Shown: positions 48,831 to 60,128 of the stretch, in pieces | Position numbering within the stretch: position 1 is the first letter of the stretch | How the letters are laid out: the number at the start of each line of letters is the position of its first letter | Source of the DNA: Cricetomys ansorgei | Taxonomy: Eukaryota; Chordata; Mammalia; Rodentia; Nesomyidae | Direction: 5' to 3' | DNA: 64,000 nt | Assembly (NCBI GenBank): GCA_026225945.1 | Contig: JAMJFZ010000289.1 | Coordinates: 4,957,001-5,021,000, forward strand | Notes under the pieces: model-generated | What the model was told of the DNA's origin: nothing | Databases searched by the model: none | What the model saw: only the letters and a program-made list of their open reading frames with translations | Made by a program: the position numbers and the translations under genes

Positions 48831-48836
48831 TTTATT
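48831..48836 (-). terminator. AATAAA polyadenylation signal (candidate)
   Basis: On the minus strand AATAAA lies about 157 bp downstream of the stop codon of the candidate exon. It is followed by GT-rich sequence (tgtgtgttgtat, about 48768-48779). The motif is common in AT-rich DNA, so its value rests on the neighbouring acceptor and frame. Confidence 0.3.
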
Positions 48837-48992
48837 ACGTCTATCCAACCTCAGATTCTAGTCTGACTCAAGGATTGAAATTTATAGTTTCTGGGTGTGG
48901 GGTAAAAAGGTAGGAAGCTATGTAGATGGAGGGGCAATTCCCAGAGGAACTTGGGCTTCTTTGCTATAGCATTATAGTGAGGCCAGAAGAAA

Positions 48993-49286
48993 CTAATTAA
49001 CATGCGGTGCACTTTCTTTCTGCAAAGTTATTTCAAGAAGAAATGAATTCTCAAAGTGAGCCTGCTTGGTAGAGCAGAGGTTGGAGCAAATATGAAAGTC
49101 TTTAAGCAGCCACTGATTTTCGATCTCAGCACTAATTGCTTCGGATGGAACTGTCTCAGGCTCAGCTCTTCTGTCTTCTAGAACTTCCGTTATCACTTTG
49201 TCTGAGGTTTGCTTTAGGACTCCTGCTAGGATAATCAAAGTAATATAAAATTTGTTCAAATCCATTTCTGCATTGTCTTGATTCAT
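48993..49286 (-). CDS. Candidate 3'-terminal coding exon, 97 codons, unrecognised protein
   Basis: Seen: a minus-strand frame from ATG at 49286 to a TAG stop ending at 48993. It is preceded by a strong splice-acceptor-like sequence (pyrimidine tract ending cttcttcctaacag, AG at 49298-49297), so an exon would begin at 49296 and the frame could be entered from upstream. The product is acidic and polar (many Glu, Asp, Gln, Lys) with a short hydrophobic stretch FYITLIILAGVL at about residues 13-24 and two close cysteines (ICSNLC). This differs from the Phe/Cys/Leu-rich chance frames elsewhere. No repeat overlaps it. I recognise no family. Alternatives: chance frame, decayed exon or retrocopy. No upstream exon has been identified. 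Confidence 0.25.
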   Translation of the reverse strand: MNQDNAEMDLNKFYITLIILAGVLKQTSDKVITEVLEDRRAEPETVPSEAISAEIENQWLLKDFHICSNLCSTKQAHFENSFLLEITLQKESAPHVN

Positions 49287-49304
49287 CTCCACAGGTCTGT
49301 TAGG

Positions 49305-49599
49305 AAGAAGGGAGATAAGAGAAAAACTTCTTTATTTAAAATGTCAAAGACAATCAGAGTTATATTTGAAGGCCCCGACCGTCTCCACTTCATACCGTAG
49401 TGATTCTCTGACAATGGCATAAATCACAGTGGATGGATACAGAATAGACCCATAACCCTGACATGAGTCAGACTTAAATCACCAGAACTCTACCCTTGTC
49501 ACCCTATTATCTGCACAAGGTGGGTGAATAGGAAAGGAGGAAGAAGAGGATAGGACCATAGTTTGTATGCATGTATAAATTCCTAAATTAAAATAATGA
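49305..49599. other. Unique sequence upstream of candidate exon
   Basis: No repeat recognised with confidence. 49500-49590 is faintly like an L1 3' end. If the candidate exon is real this would be intron. Confidence 0.45.
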
Positions 49600-49830
49600 A
49601 CTATTAATTGCTTAGATTTGAACATATGGTCAGCTCAATTATAAAACATCTAATTTGTCAGACAGTAAAGAGAAATAATGATGGAGCAATTATCCCTCTG
49701 AACTTATTTCTTAATTATCCAGGCGAGACTGCTAATGATGTCCGTTTCCTCAGTTCCATTGGCAGTGCAATAATTAAAGGTCATGAGGGAACATTTGTCC
49801 CAAGGAGACATAAAGTCAAATGGTAGGCTC
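49600..49830. other. Unique block, possible conserved element or exon
   Basis: Repeat-free, with a 72-codon plus-strand frame (49608-49826) of fairly ordinary protein-like composition, an acceptor-like 'tttcttaattatccag' near 49706-49721, and TAATTA/AATTAAAGG cores. Either a conserved regulatory block or chance. No domain is recognised. Confidence 0.25.
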
Positions 49831-50844
49831 TGAATATAAACCTGAAGTCTAATATGAGTACAAGTTCATGGTGCAGAACCAGCAGTCTAGAGATTTTATA
49901 GCCCTTGTGTTTATCACAGAATTTATTCTGTTTCATAACTCTAAACCCTACTTACGGGTGGTGATTGGTAGTTTCCTATTCTGAATATTGAACTCAAAGC
50001 TGAGAATATGCTAAATGAGGTCATCTAAGTCCTCATTACCAAAATAAACAAACAAAAACCCAGAACATGTTGGGTTAATGTTGGAAACATTTTAAAAATT
50101 AATTTCTAGACTCTGTCTTGTTTCATGAGTAGAAATCCCATCAACATCAATATGTTAACAAGAAGAGCACCACAACAAAAACAAGATATCCTGGAAAGAA
50201 TGTGACATGTTCAGTACACACTTGTGCCAGGATCAAGATTCTGCATTACCCAAGATCCTCAGACAAGGTTGGGTACAGCAGGCTTGATGTTAAGGAAACA
50301 CATCCCTCTACCATAAAATCAAGAAATATTCTCCAGTTTACAGCACGACAACACAATGCCATTAGTGTTTGCAAGTAATGTAACTAACTGTGAATATACT
50401 GTTTTATCTTTACAAAAGTCCATAAAAGAAATGTTTCATTTGTCTTTTGAAATCTACCTGTGTTTTGGGGCATAGGTATTCTTACAAAACCTATATATAT
50501 ATCTATTTGTTATTTGGCTGCTTGTATACTCCTAAGACTACATCTTTTTTTCCTCTAAAGATGCCAATTTAAAACACCTAGGTCCACAACATATTTTTGA
50601 AAATATATAAAATATTTTTGAATTATTAATTGAGGGAACAGAACAATTTTATTTATAGGAAAAAAATAGAGCAAAAGTAGCATAGGCGTGAATCACTCAC
50701 TTGATTTACCTGTAGTGATATTGCTAGAATAAGCCCTCTAATTCTCTAAATTCACCTATAGCAATAAATGTAAGAAGTATGTGTGTTCTAAATGTCTGTT
50801 AACACAAAGCTTCCTAACTTTGAACGTGATATGGCCACATTCTT
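49831..50844. other. Unique AT-rich sequence
   Basis: Short (TA)n near 50492-50503; otherwise nothing recognised. Confidence 0.55.
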
Positions 50845-50910
50845 TGAACTTCAGCACGAACTGTGAGCCATAGTAAACCCTTTTACCCATAAGTTATGTC
50901 AAAGAAACAC
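50845..50910 (+). repeat. Fragment of a rodent interspersed repeat
   Basis: 'cagcacgaactgtgagccat' + 'agtaaacccttttacccata' + 'agttatgtcaaag' resembles the ending of the same repeat type as 43205-43345. Confidence 0.5.
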
Positions 50911-51129
50911 CTCCAAAATGGCAGCAAATGACCTCAATAGCCAAAGATAGAACCATTTTTTTTTCTAAAATAAGGCTTCAAAATATTCACAAATACATAC
51001 TGATACAAATTAATGAGCATACAAAGGATAAATAGACTGGGTGTCTATGCCAAGGAGTTGTAACTATTTGTGTTGATACTATATTCTCAAGAGATGGAAT
51101 ATAGTTCTCTACCTTTTCAGTAAAACCTG

Positions 51130-51655
51130 TAACTAATGGACTGCTTCAAAAATAACTAAAAAAGAGAGAGAAAACTAACTTCAAAGTGAAGAAACAAACA
51201 TCTTAACCAGGTGATCAAAAGAAAAAAAACTGGTGATGTGAATGACATTATTCTCTGATTGTCCCCAAGTTCACAACCCAACCAGGAGACAGACTCCAGT
51301 CAAGAAGCATGCGACAGGGCTCTTGATCAGTACCCTTCAAAAAAAGCCACATTAGACTGGAAATAATTGCAACCAAGAAAAGTCAAAGGAATTCTGACTG
51401 CTGAATGCAGTGTGAGCTCTTGGATGGAATCCTGGAACAGAAAAAGAACATTAGCTAATGACTTAGCAAGGTGGAAAATGGTAGATTTAGTTAATAACAC
51501 TTTATCAGAATTGGTTCATTAATTATGATGAAAGGACCATATCATAGTAAGATGTTAATAATAAGAGTGTAGGGAAGCATATAAAAACTCTTTGTTACTT
51601 AGAATTCACAATTTTTCTGTAATTTTGAAATTATTATAAAATAGTAAGTTTATGC
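51130..51655 (+). mobile_element. Ancient L1M-class 3' UTR, sense
   Basis: 'acaaacatcttaaccaggtg', 'gtccccaagttcacaaccca', 'gtacccttcaaaaaaagcc', 'tggatggaatcctggaacag', 'aaaaagaacattagctaatg', 'gtaagatgttaataataag' and 'cacaatttttctgtaatttt' follow a mammal-wide L1M 3' UTR (..ggatcctggaacagaaaaaggacatta..taagatgttaacatt..aacttttctgtaaatct). This predates the rodent radiation. Confidence 0.75.
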
Positions 51656-51899
51656 TATGCATTTAAAAGCATATCCTTATTAAACAAAAGGATAAATTGT
51701 AAAGCTTCCTAGCTACTGAAAAAAATGGACAAAATTGACACCGAGTCATTTTAATATTTTGACCTTCAAGGCTTCTATTATGAAACAGAAATAAAGCTGA
51801 CTAGGACACATTGGGATGAAAGTGGCAACATAGAATAAGATGCAGGAATACAAAAGCATGAACAAACACTACTTGTTTTCGTTTTGTTCTGCACCGTAG
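51656..51899. other. AT-rich sequence, nothing recognised
   Basis: No family assigned. Confidence 0.55.
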
Positions 51900-52226
51900 T
51901 GTTAAAAATACCTGGCCAAAAGCAGCTGGATTAAGGGATTATCTTGGTTCACATTTCAACTGTGCAATCCATCATGGCAGGGAAGTCCTGATGGCAGGTG
52001 TTTCAGGCAGCTGCTCAGACTTCATCCACAGTCGGGGTGCAGCAAGAGATGAATCCTGATGCTTGGATCCCTTTCTTCTTTCTTTTTTTCCCAACAGTTA
52101 AGGTGGGATTTCCCAACTAAATTAACATCGTCTCAATAATTCTATACAGCGACTGCCAGAGGCTTGTCTCCTAGGTGATTCTAGATCTTGCTAAGTTGAC
52201 AATCAATTACAGTGATTAGGACAGGA
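51900..52226 (+). repeat. Rodent interspersed repeat, second copy of the 6535-6960 type
   Basis: 'gcaatccatcatggcaggga', 'agctgctcagacttcatcca', 'agaggcttgtctcctaggtg' and 'attctagatcttgctaagtt' match the same family as 6535-6960, in the same orientation. Confidence 0.75.
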
Positions 52227-52458
52227 ATGAAAGTAGACAAATGCTTAAAAGTCCATCCATGTCATTGTTTTCTTGAATGTAGTCTGGTCTGTAACTAGGT
52301 CCACTCATTTTATAGACTTCTCAAGCTCCCTGAATCTTCTGTAGAGACAGAAAAGTATATTATTTATACATTTTAATTTAGTCAGTTTACCAAGATGTAT
52401 CATAGAACATAGTCAAAGATAACAGATTAAATTAAAATAATGAATTTAAAATAATGAA
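52227..52458. other. Unique AT-rich sequence
   Basis: Nothing recognised. Confidence 0.55.
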
Positions 52459-52514
52459 ATGCATACTATTTAGTCATTATATATATATATATATAATGAC
52501 TAAATAGTATGCAT
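52459..52514. repeat. Perfect 56-bp AT-rich palindrome
   Basis: 28-bp arms (left arm starting 'atgcatactatttagtcat') are exact reverse complements with no spacer, centred between 52486 and 52487 in a (TA)n core. I paired every position by hand; the symmetry breaks at 52458/52515. A (CATA)n tract follows at once (52515-52533). Such a sequence can extrude a cruciform or fold as a hairpin. Confidence 0.97.
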
Positions 52515-52533
52515 ATACATACATACATACACA

Positions 52534-53296
52534 CCTCAGATACATTATAGTATTATAGTTATAAATTATACTCACAAGGACCCATCCACATAAAATCTAC
52601 TCTCTGAGACAGGTTTCCAATAGAAAACCTAAAAATATAACAACTGAGGAAGTCATTTATCTGAATCATTGATTGCATGAATATTATCCAAAAATAAAAC
52701 TTTTCTGATGTTTGAAAAACTTTTGTTGATTCCAAGTTACCTTTTATAAAGCATAGGAAAGAAGAGAAAAATCAGAGGACATGTTTAACTAGTATATGGG
52801 TTTCATAGTCATCTGGTAAAACATAACCAAAATTTAATAATATGATATTAACCATTTAATGACATTAAAAACTCAGGCCTTCTGAAGGCCACTGTCTTGG
52901 AAATAATATCTTATATTATTGCTATGTTATAATCTAATCAAATTTTCTACTGAACTGCCACAGCTAAAGGTTAAGATGTTTTCCTAATTATTCAAGGAAC
53001 CAAGTTATTTTCTCCTCTGTTGGGGGCTTCTTCTTCAAGGACACAAAACACCAAATCTTATTATCAGCATTTAATTATAAGTAAGGAAGTTAGTCAAACA
53101 TCTTAGAAGCAATTGCCAAACTTGAAAAAAAATGTACAATTTCTCTCTTAAAGTTTATCTGTACTATATAATGTAAGAAAGCACTGCCAATCTAAGTCAG
53201 TGTTACAATAATACCAGAATGACAAGCAATGTCAGTGACCAATACTCAATGCACGTGCCTCATAATGGGATCAGTAGCACATGCTATCAAACGTGT

Positions 53297-53302
<6 letters not shown>
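52534..53302. other. Unique AT-rich sequence
   Basis: No repeat or gene recognised. Confidence 0.55.

Positions 53303-53350
<48 letters not shown>
53303..53350. repeat. (TA)24 microsatellite
   Basis: An uninterrupted TA tract of about 48 bp. Confidence 0.98.
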
Positions 53351-53354
<4 letters not shown>

Positions 53355-53659
53355 CATAAGAAATTAGTACCAAAAAACCTTAAGAACAAATATATTCTGC
53401 AGCTGAAAAGTATATCGACCTACAGGATTGAGTCTCAACATCAGGTAGCTAAAGAACTTATCTTCAAATGTCTCTGCATAATAGGAATTCAATTCATTAT
53501 ATGTTTCTCACTTTACACTTTAAAAAAAAATTGCATTATGAGACCCTACTGCTATTAAAGACTATATGCTCTAGCTATAGAATAGAAGAGTAGTTTCCAT
53601 ACAAAATAACACTTACCTGAATGAAGAATGCTGTAGATTCATTACTATGTGTTTTGTTC
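53351..53659. other. Unique AT-rich sequence
   Basis: Poly-A at 53522-53530; nothing else recognised. Confidence 0.55.
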
Positions 53660-54020
53660 AAATGCGTTCTCAGAACTACATGCGTGAAATGTTTATTCTC
53701 CAGGCAAATGAGAACAGTATTATTTGGAGATGAACTCTGGAAGAGTTAAGTATGACTAGAGGAGGTTATGAAGGCAGGCTCTGCTGATGTTATTGGTGAC
53801 ATGAGGGAGAGTGCAAGATAGAGAAGTGGATTGGCAAAATATCTTTGTATTGCTTTTAGATATGCTCTCTTGTTTTCGAATACATCAAGAAGGCCCTCAC
53901 CAGCTGGATGCCATTTGCTAATTAGGTGCTTAGATACCCAGGCCACTAAACTGTGATCCAAACTAACTTCTTTTTGTATCTCACGTGATCTCACACATTT
54001 CAGGAAAGCAACAGACAATA
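53660..54020 (+). mobile_element. MLT1-like MaLR LTR, sense (ancient)
   Basis: 'agtattatttggagatgaac', 'gaaggccctcaccagctgga', 'cactaaactgtgatccaaac' and the following stretch parallel the MLT1 3' half (actgtatttggagatagg..gagccctcaccagac..cagcctccagaactgtgag). The 100-codon minus-strand frame at 53746-54048 is explained by this LTR. Confidence 0.55.
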
Positions 54021-54544
54021 GATTATCATGTCCATAAATAATTTCCAAGTGTTAAGCTTACTATACATGCTTATCATTATGCTTTGATTTAAGGGTTGTC
54101 ACTTGCAATCATTAACCAAGTTGGAACCATTAACATGCAGTGCAAGGACTTATGGATTGTGGATCATAATAGTAAAACAAAGATGGTCAATAGATGCTTT
54201 GTAAAGATCTAATAGTTTAATGACTTGATTATAATCTGAAACCCTAAAACTCATGAAGAAAATATATAAAGGGGGAAAATAATTGGCCTTAGTCTTTATA
54301 GCTGCTATTAGATTGGATACAAAAATACAGGCAAGGGAAACCAGTAAATCTGACTTCCTCAAGCATAGCTGCTACATAGGAAAAAAAAAATAACAGAACC
54401 AGAAGATGACGTAAAGGAAGGAGGAAAATATTGTAAAAATTGTCTGTAAAAGTGTTTATATCCAACAAGAAGAAAACCAAAATACAACCCAATAAAGCAA
54501 TGTAAAATACTCTTTTTAAAAAAAAATTTTTTTTGTTTTCAAAA
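54021..54544. other. Unique AT-rich sequence
   Basis: Poly-A at about 54379-54390 and a poly-A/poly-T junction near 54515-54535. The frames on the minus strand here are chance. Confidence 0.55.
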
Positions 54545-55310
54545 GAGACCATATAAATAATTAACAGGCATATGAATATGTTCTCAACACCATTAATCAT
54601 CAGGGCTACAAAAAATTCAGACCCACTATTATGATTTATTCCTATTAGGATGGCTGTTTACAAAAAACATACATAAACGATAACAGGGACTGGAAAAGGT
54701 ATGGACAAAACAAACTCATTCCCACTGTTGATAAAATATAACTTAGTATGACATTATCAAAAACACTATGGAGTTTGTCTAAAAATCAGAAACAGAGCTT
54801 GATATGATTTAGCATTCCTCAATCTAATTTTACACATCTAAAAAATTTAAATAAGCATGTGGGAGAAATTTCTACGCGCCTATCTTCGAAGTAGTCATAT
54901 TCACAATAGCTAAGAAATAGAACAATCTTTGCCCCCATAGAAGCAAAAATCCATGCAAAAATTGCATATATGATATGTCCACACACGTGAACACAAACAT
55001 AGTAGAATAATAACCAGCTTTTTTAAGAGAAGACAATCTAGACATTTTTACCAGTGTAGATAAATTGAAATGTATTATAATAACTGAGATAGGCCAGGCA
55101 CATAAAGACAAATCATTATATGTGGAATCATAAAAAACCTATTTGTCAAAAGCAAGATGGTTGTTGGAAGCTGGCAAATTGAAGAAAAAAGATGATATTT
55201 ATTAAGTGGTGCTAAGTTTTATCAGTGATTCTGGAGATATATATAGTATGATGAACGTATTTAACTCTAATGTACTGCTTGTTTAAAACTTGCTGAAAAC
55301 CACTTTGCAT
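54545..55310 (+). mobile_element. Ancient L1M ORF2 3' end, sense
   Basis: 'aacaggcatatgaatatgtt', 'ctcaacaccattaatcatca', 'tattcctattaggatggctg', 'gactggaaaaggtatggaca', 'gtcatattcacaatagctaa' and 'ggccaggcacataaagacaa' + 'atcattat' are the L1 ORF2 C-terminal region in order. Frames are broken. Confidence 0.85.
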
Positions 55311-55344
55311 CTTCAAATAGCATTTATGTGTATACATGTGAATA

Positions 55345-55375
55345 ATATACACACATACACACACATACACACATA
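55345..55375. repeat. Short (CA/CATA)n tract
   Basis: 'acacacatacacacacatac' type sequence between the two L1 elements. Confidence 0.9.
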
Positions 55376-55449
55376 GAAGCTATAGATAAGTGGTAACAAA
55401 TTTGATTGTGGTAATCATTAAACAAAATATAGGTATGTGAAATCATCAT

Positions 55450-58221
55450 ATTGAATATGTTGATGTACTCATTCTTTTTATAATATGAGAATTTCATACA
55501 TGTGTATAATGTGTTTTGATCAAATCTACTCCCCAATTCCCTATCATCTGAACCATGCTCAATTCCCTCCCAATTTCATGTGTCCTTAAAAAATAACAAC
55601 AACTGAGTCCACACAGCACTGCTAAAATGTACATGTGTGTAGAACCATATACTGGAACATGGGTAGCCCTTCAGGGCCCATAACCTTGAAGAAATCTGTC
55701 TCTGTCTCTCCCACCTCTCCCATAAGCCAATAATTTCCAATAGTTCCGCAAGTAGAGGAGACACTCCATAACCACTTCCCTCATCCTTGCTGAGATTTTG
55801 GCTGACTTAAGAGTGTACACGTCTTGTGACATGCAGTCACAGCTGCTACAAGTTCATCTGTATGACTGCACTGTTATGTAAAGAAAACCCTTTTTCACTG
55901 TAGCCATTTTCTCTTTCTGGTTCTTAACAGTGTTTCTTCCTACTCTTTTGAGCTGATCTTTAAGACTTTTGAAGAAGGTATATGGTGTAGATGTCTCATT
56001 TTTAATGAACACTGCAGTCTCTTATTTTCTACACATAGTCTAGTTATTGTTCTTTTTGTTAATCACCATCTACAAAAGCTTCTCCAATGAAGACTGAGAG
56101 CCACACTAATCTTTAGGTAGAAAGATGGGTAGTTTAGTGCCATGTTCATGTGAAAACAATATTAGGACACCTCCCAGGGGTGGCTATGACATACTGAACT
56201 ACAGGTCCTTGGTCCAGTTAAGAGTGCCAGGCATGAGATCCATCTTGTGGAATGAGGCTTAAATCTAAATGTAAAGTGGTTGGCTACTCCCATAATATTT
56301 CTGCTACTATTGCAAAGGTGGGCATGTCTTGCCAAGCCTCTCAGTATTATAGTTTCCAGAATTCACAGCTGGGTAAGATTGTAAATTACTTTTGTGAGCA
56401 CTGTAAAAGCTAAGCAGAAGAAATGGAGCTTCTGGATCTGCAGTAGCTTGGTTTCTCTGTGTTTTAACACTCAAGTATATGGTCTCTTCAGCAGTAGCTC
56501 ATACTGTCAAGACATTGGGGATAGTAAAGTGCAATGACAATTGCCTAAAATGTTTGGAGTTCTGTGGGACCCCAGTGGCTAAAAACTCAAAAGGAAGTAA
56601 TCCATACTGGCCAGTATACTTTCTAATTGACAGCATGTGACATCTGGGAGAGGCATTACCTCCTTGTTATAGAATGTTTCCAATTAAGCTCTTTTATGTA
56701 TGTATATATTTTAATAAGCTTCAATAGGAGGTTTTTGCATGGAATTTTCAAGGCTCTTTGGTATTAATTATCCTTCCATAACCCTTACTTCAGTTCCTCC
56801 TTCCATTCCTCACAACGTTGAGCACTTCTTGTTCATTTATTCCTCATTTTTCCTTCCTCACAACTGTATTGTGCTCCCCTTCTTTTGAAAGAAACCCAAC
56901 ATCATGGTTCCTTATCAGTATCCTGACTTCTATGAAAACTCCAGTTTAAACACACAATTTCTATAGACTCAATACTGACATTGACATAAAAAAGAAATGT
57001 AAAGTAAATGTAAATGTAAATGTAAAGTTTGTCTTTCTGCATTCCTATTACCTCACTCAAAGTATTTCCAGCTCTATCCAATGAACTGCAAATTTCACAA
57101 TCTTTTTTGTTTTACTGCTGATTAATATCCTACTGTGTTACTGTAGCATACTTTCTTTAACCACTTATTGGTTACTGGACACCTAGGTTAATTCCATTTT
57201 CTGGTTATTTTGAACAGAGTTATAATAAACATGAACGAGCAAATATCTCTGTAGTGGTATATAAAGTCAATGTGGTTGTATAGGCATATCATATGATAAG
57301 TATGTTTCTAGCTTTTTAAACAATTTTCATAATGGCTTTACTAATTTTCACCACCAACAGTGAGTAGTCTTTCCCTTTCTATACATCTTCACCAGAATTT
57401 GTTGTCACTTGATTATTTATCTTAGACATTCTGACTTTGGCAAGATGAAATTTCAAGATAGTTGTGGAGTACATTTTCCTGATGATTGAACTGTGGAATG
57501 TAACTCAGCCATTTGTATTTCTTTTCGAAAGAATTTTCTGTGTAATCGCATGCCGTATTTTTGAATTGCACTATTTATTTTTATTTTATTTTATTTTTTC
57601 TTTTTTTTAGTTCTTTTGTATATTCTAGGTACTAATTCCATGTCTGATGTATAGTTTTTAAAGTTTTTTTGTTTGTTTGTTTCTTTGTTTTCTGATTCTG
57701 TGGGCTGCCTCTTCACTAAAGAAATGGTGTCCTTTTCCCTACAGAAACTTCTAAGTTCTATGAGTTCTCATTTATCAATTTCTAGTCTTAATGCCTTTGT
57801 TATCAGGTTAATATCCAGAAAACCATTATCTGTGCCTGTAAGTTGAAGTGCATTTCCTTTTATATCTATCTCACTGAGGGTATAAGGTCAACTGTGGAAG
57901 TCTTTGATCATCTTGGAGTTGATTTTTCTGCACGATGAGAGACGACAGTATAGTTTTGTTCTTCTACATGTAGCTATCCAGTTTTTAAGCAGTTTGTTGA
58001 GATTGCTGCCTTTTTCCAAGGTATATTATTGGCATCATTGTCAAAACAAGTTATCTACAGAAACACTGGCTTGTACCTGGATCCTTGATTCCATCACATT
58101 GATCAATGTGCCTGTTTGATGTCAGTGTCATGCCAGTGCCAGGAATGCTGGTACTTCTATTGATTATCTTGATTATCTGAGGTTTACCTGAGCATGGATA
58201 TATATATATATATACACATAT

Positions 58222-58270
<49 letters not shown>

Positions 58271-60075
58271 TACATACATACATTGTGTGCATATGTGTGT
58301 AATACATATATAAATATACATGTATACATATATGTATGTATTACATATACATATATATGTATGTACATATGCATATGTATTACACACATATGCACACAAT
58401 GTATGTTCTTTATATGTCTTTGAAAAAGATTACATTAAAATTTGTTGAGGATTGCATTCAATTTATATACTGCTTCTAGAAGAATGGCCATTTTCACAAT
58501 ATTCATCTGTTAATCCATGAGCATAGGAGGTATTCTCATCTTCTAGGGTCCTCCTCAATTGTTTTCAGAGTCTTGATACCTTCGTTGTACATGGATTTCA
58601 CTACCCTGTTTAGATTTATCCAAAGATATATTTTAATGCTATTGTAAATGAAATTGCTTCCCTGATTTCATTCTTGGTATATTTATTGGTGGTATATAGG
58701 AAGGCTACTGTTTGTTAGTTTGTTTTTTGTGTTCGTGTCTGATAATTTTGTATCTTACTATAATTTTGATAATTGTAAAATTTTCAGATGTAAGAATTTT
58801 CTTGTGGAGTTTTAGGGTCTTTTGTGTATGAAATCATATCATCTACAAGTTACAAAGTTTGACTTTTTCTTATTTGCATGTCCTTCAGTTTTCTTATTAC
58901 TCAAGCTAAGACTTCAAGTACTACATTGAAATGAGTGAAGAAAGTGGATATCCTGATTTTAGTGGGAATGCTTTGAGGATATTTTCCCCCATTTATCATG
59001 ATATTGACAGTGGTATTCTTGTATATTACTTTTTTTTATAAGGAGACATGTTGTCTATATATGTCTCATATACAGGGTTTTTATCATGAAGGGAAGTTAG
59101 ATTTTGCTGAAAACTTTTCAACATTAGTGAGATGATCATGCAGTGGATTCTGTAGACTGACTTATGTATGGTCAACCTTCCTTGTATTTCTGGGATGAAG
59201 CCAACTAATTTTAGTAGATAACCAATTTGCTGTATTCTTGAGCTCAGTTTAGGAATACATTATTGAAAATTTTGGCATCTGTGCTTATCAGAGAGGCTGA
59301 TACACAGTTTTATTTCTTTCTTCATTTTTCTCTGCTGTATCTTTATCTGGTTTAGATATAAGTGTAATGATGACTTCATAAAAAGACGTTGGAGGCATTC
59401 TTTCATCTTTTGTTTTTTCTATTGAAAAGATTATAGTTCTTCTTTAAACTCTAGTAGAATTGTGTTGTAAACACCTCTGGGCCTGCACTCATTTGATTGG
59501 AAAGTTTTTTGTTTGTTTGGTTGTTTGTTGTTTTTGATTCAATATCTTTGTTTCTCATGGACTTATTTAATTTTTAATTTCTTCTTGATTTAACCTTAGT
59601 ATGCCATCTTTATTAAGAAATTAATCCACTTCTGTAAGATTTTCTAATTTGAAGGCATAAAGATTTTGGAAGAATGTCATACAATCCTCTGGGTTTCACT
59701 GAGGTCTGTTGTAATGTATCCCTTTTCATCTGTATATGTATTATTTGGGTTTTATTGTTCTTTTGTTTGGTTAATTTAGTGAAAATTTTGTCAATATTGT
59801 TAATCTTTTCAAAGGCACAACTATTCATTTTTTTGTTTTCATCTTAGAGTTGGTTCATTTTTGTCATTCTTATTCATCAATTTATGATCTTATTTTTATT
59901 ATATCCCCCTATCTACTATTTTTGACTATTGTTTGTTATTTTTTCCAAGGTATTATGGCAGATCACTAAATTGTTTATTTACATTCTCTCTGATTTTTTT
60001 AGGTACCAAATCAACAGTGCAAATGTAGGCATCATATTATCATATTATTTAAAGTTTTCTTCCTTCATAAATATT
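55450..60075 (-). mobile_element. Large 5'-truncated Lx-type L1, antisense (3' UTR + part of ORF2)
   Basis: About 4.6 kb in reverse orientation. 3' UTR (55450-57040): 'aaccatatactggaacatgg', 'cccttgatgaagaaa'-like text, 'ggtggttggctactcc'-like text at 56278, 'aaggtgggcatgtcttgcca' and 'gttctgtgggaccccagtgg'. ORF2 side (57060-60075): 'tatttccagctctatccaat', 'tataataaacatgaacgagc', 'gtcttaatgcctttgttatc', 'atgtagctatccagttttta', 'gaatggccattttcacaata' and 'cattctctctgattttttta'. Stops and indels abound, so it is inactive. It is broken by a microsatellite/inverted-repeat block and bounded on the right by a B4. A (TAAATG)n scrap lies at 56995-57027. Confidence 0.92.
58197..58406. repeat. (TA)/(CA)/(TG) block containing a 34-bp perfect inverted repeat
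   Basis: A (TA)n-rich tract (58197-58262) is followed by arms at 58276-58309 and 58373-58406 that are exact reverse complements (34 bp each, paired by hand). The 63-bp spacer is itself nearly self-complementary. The block interrupts the antisense L1. Confidence 0.95.
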
Positions 60076-60080
60076 TTCAA

Positions 60081-60092
60081 GTGTGTGTATGC

Positions 60093-60128
<36 letters not shown>

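Noticed and set aside
53746..54048. 100-codon minus-strand frame with protein-like composition
   Set aside because: The DNA matches the 3' half of an MLT1-like MaLR LTR read in reverse.
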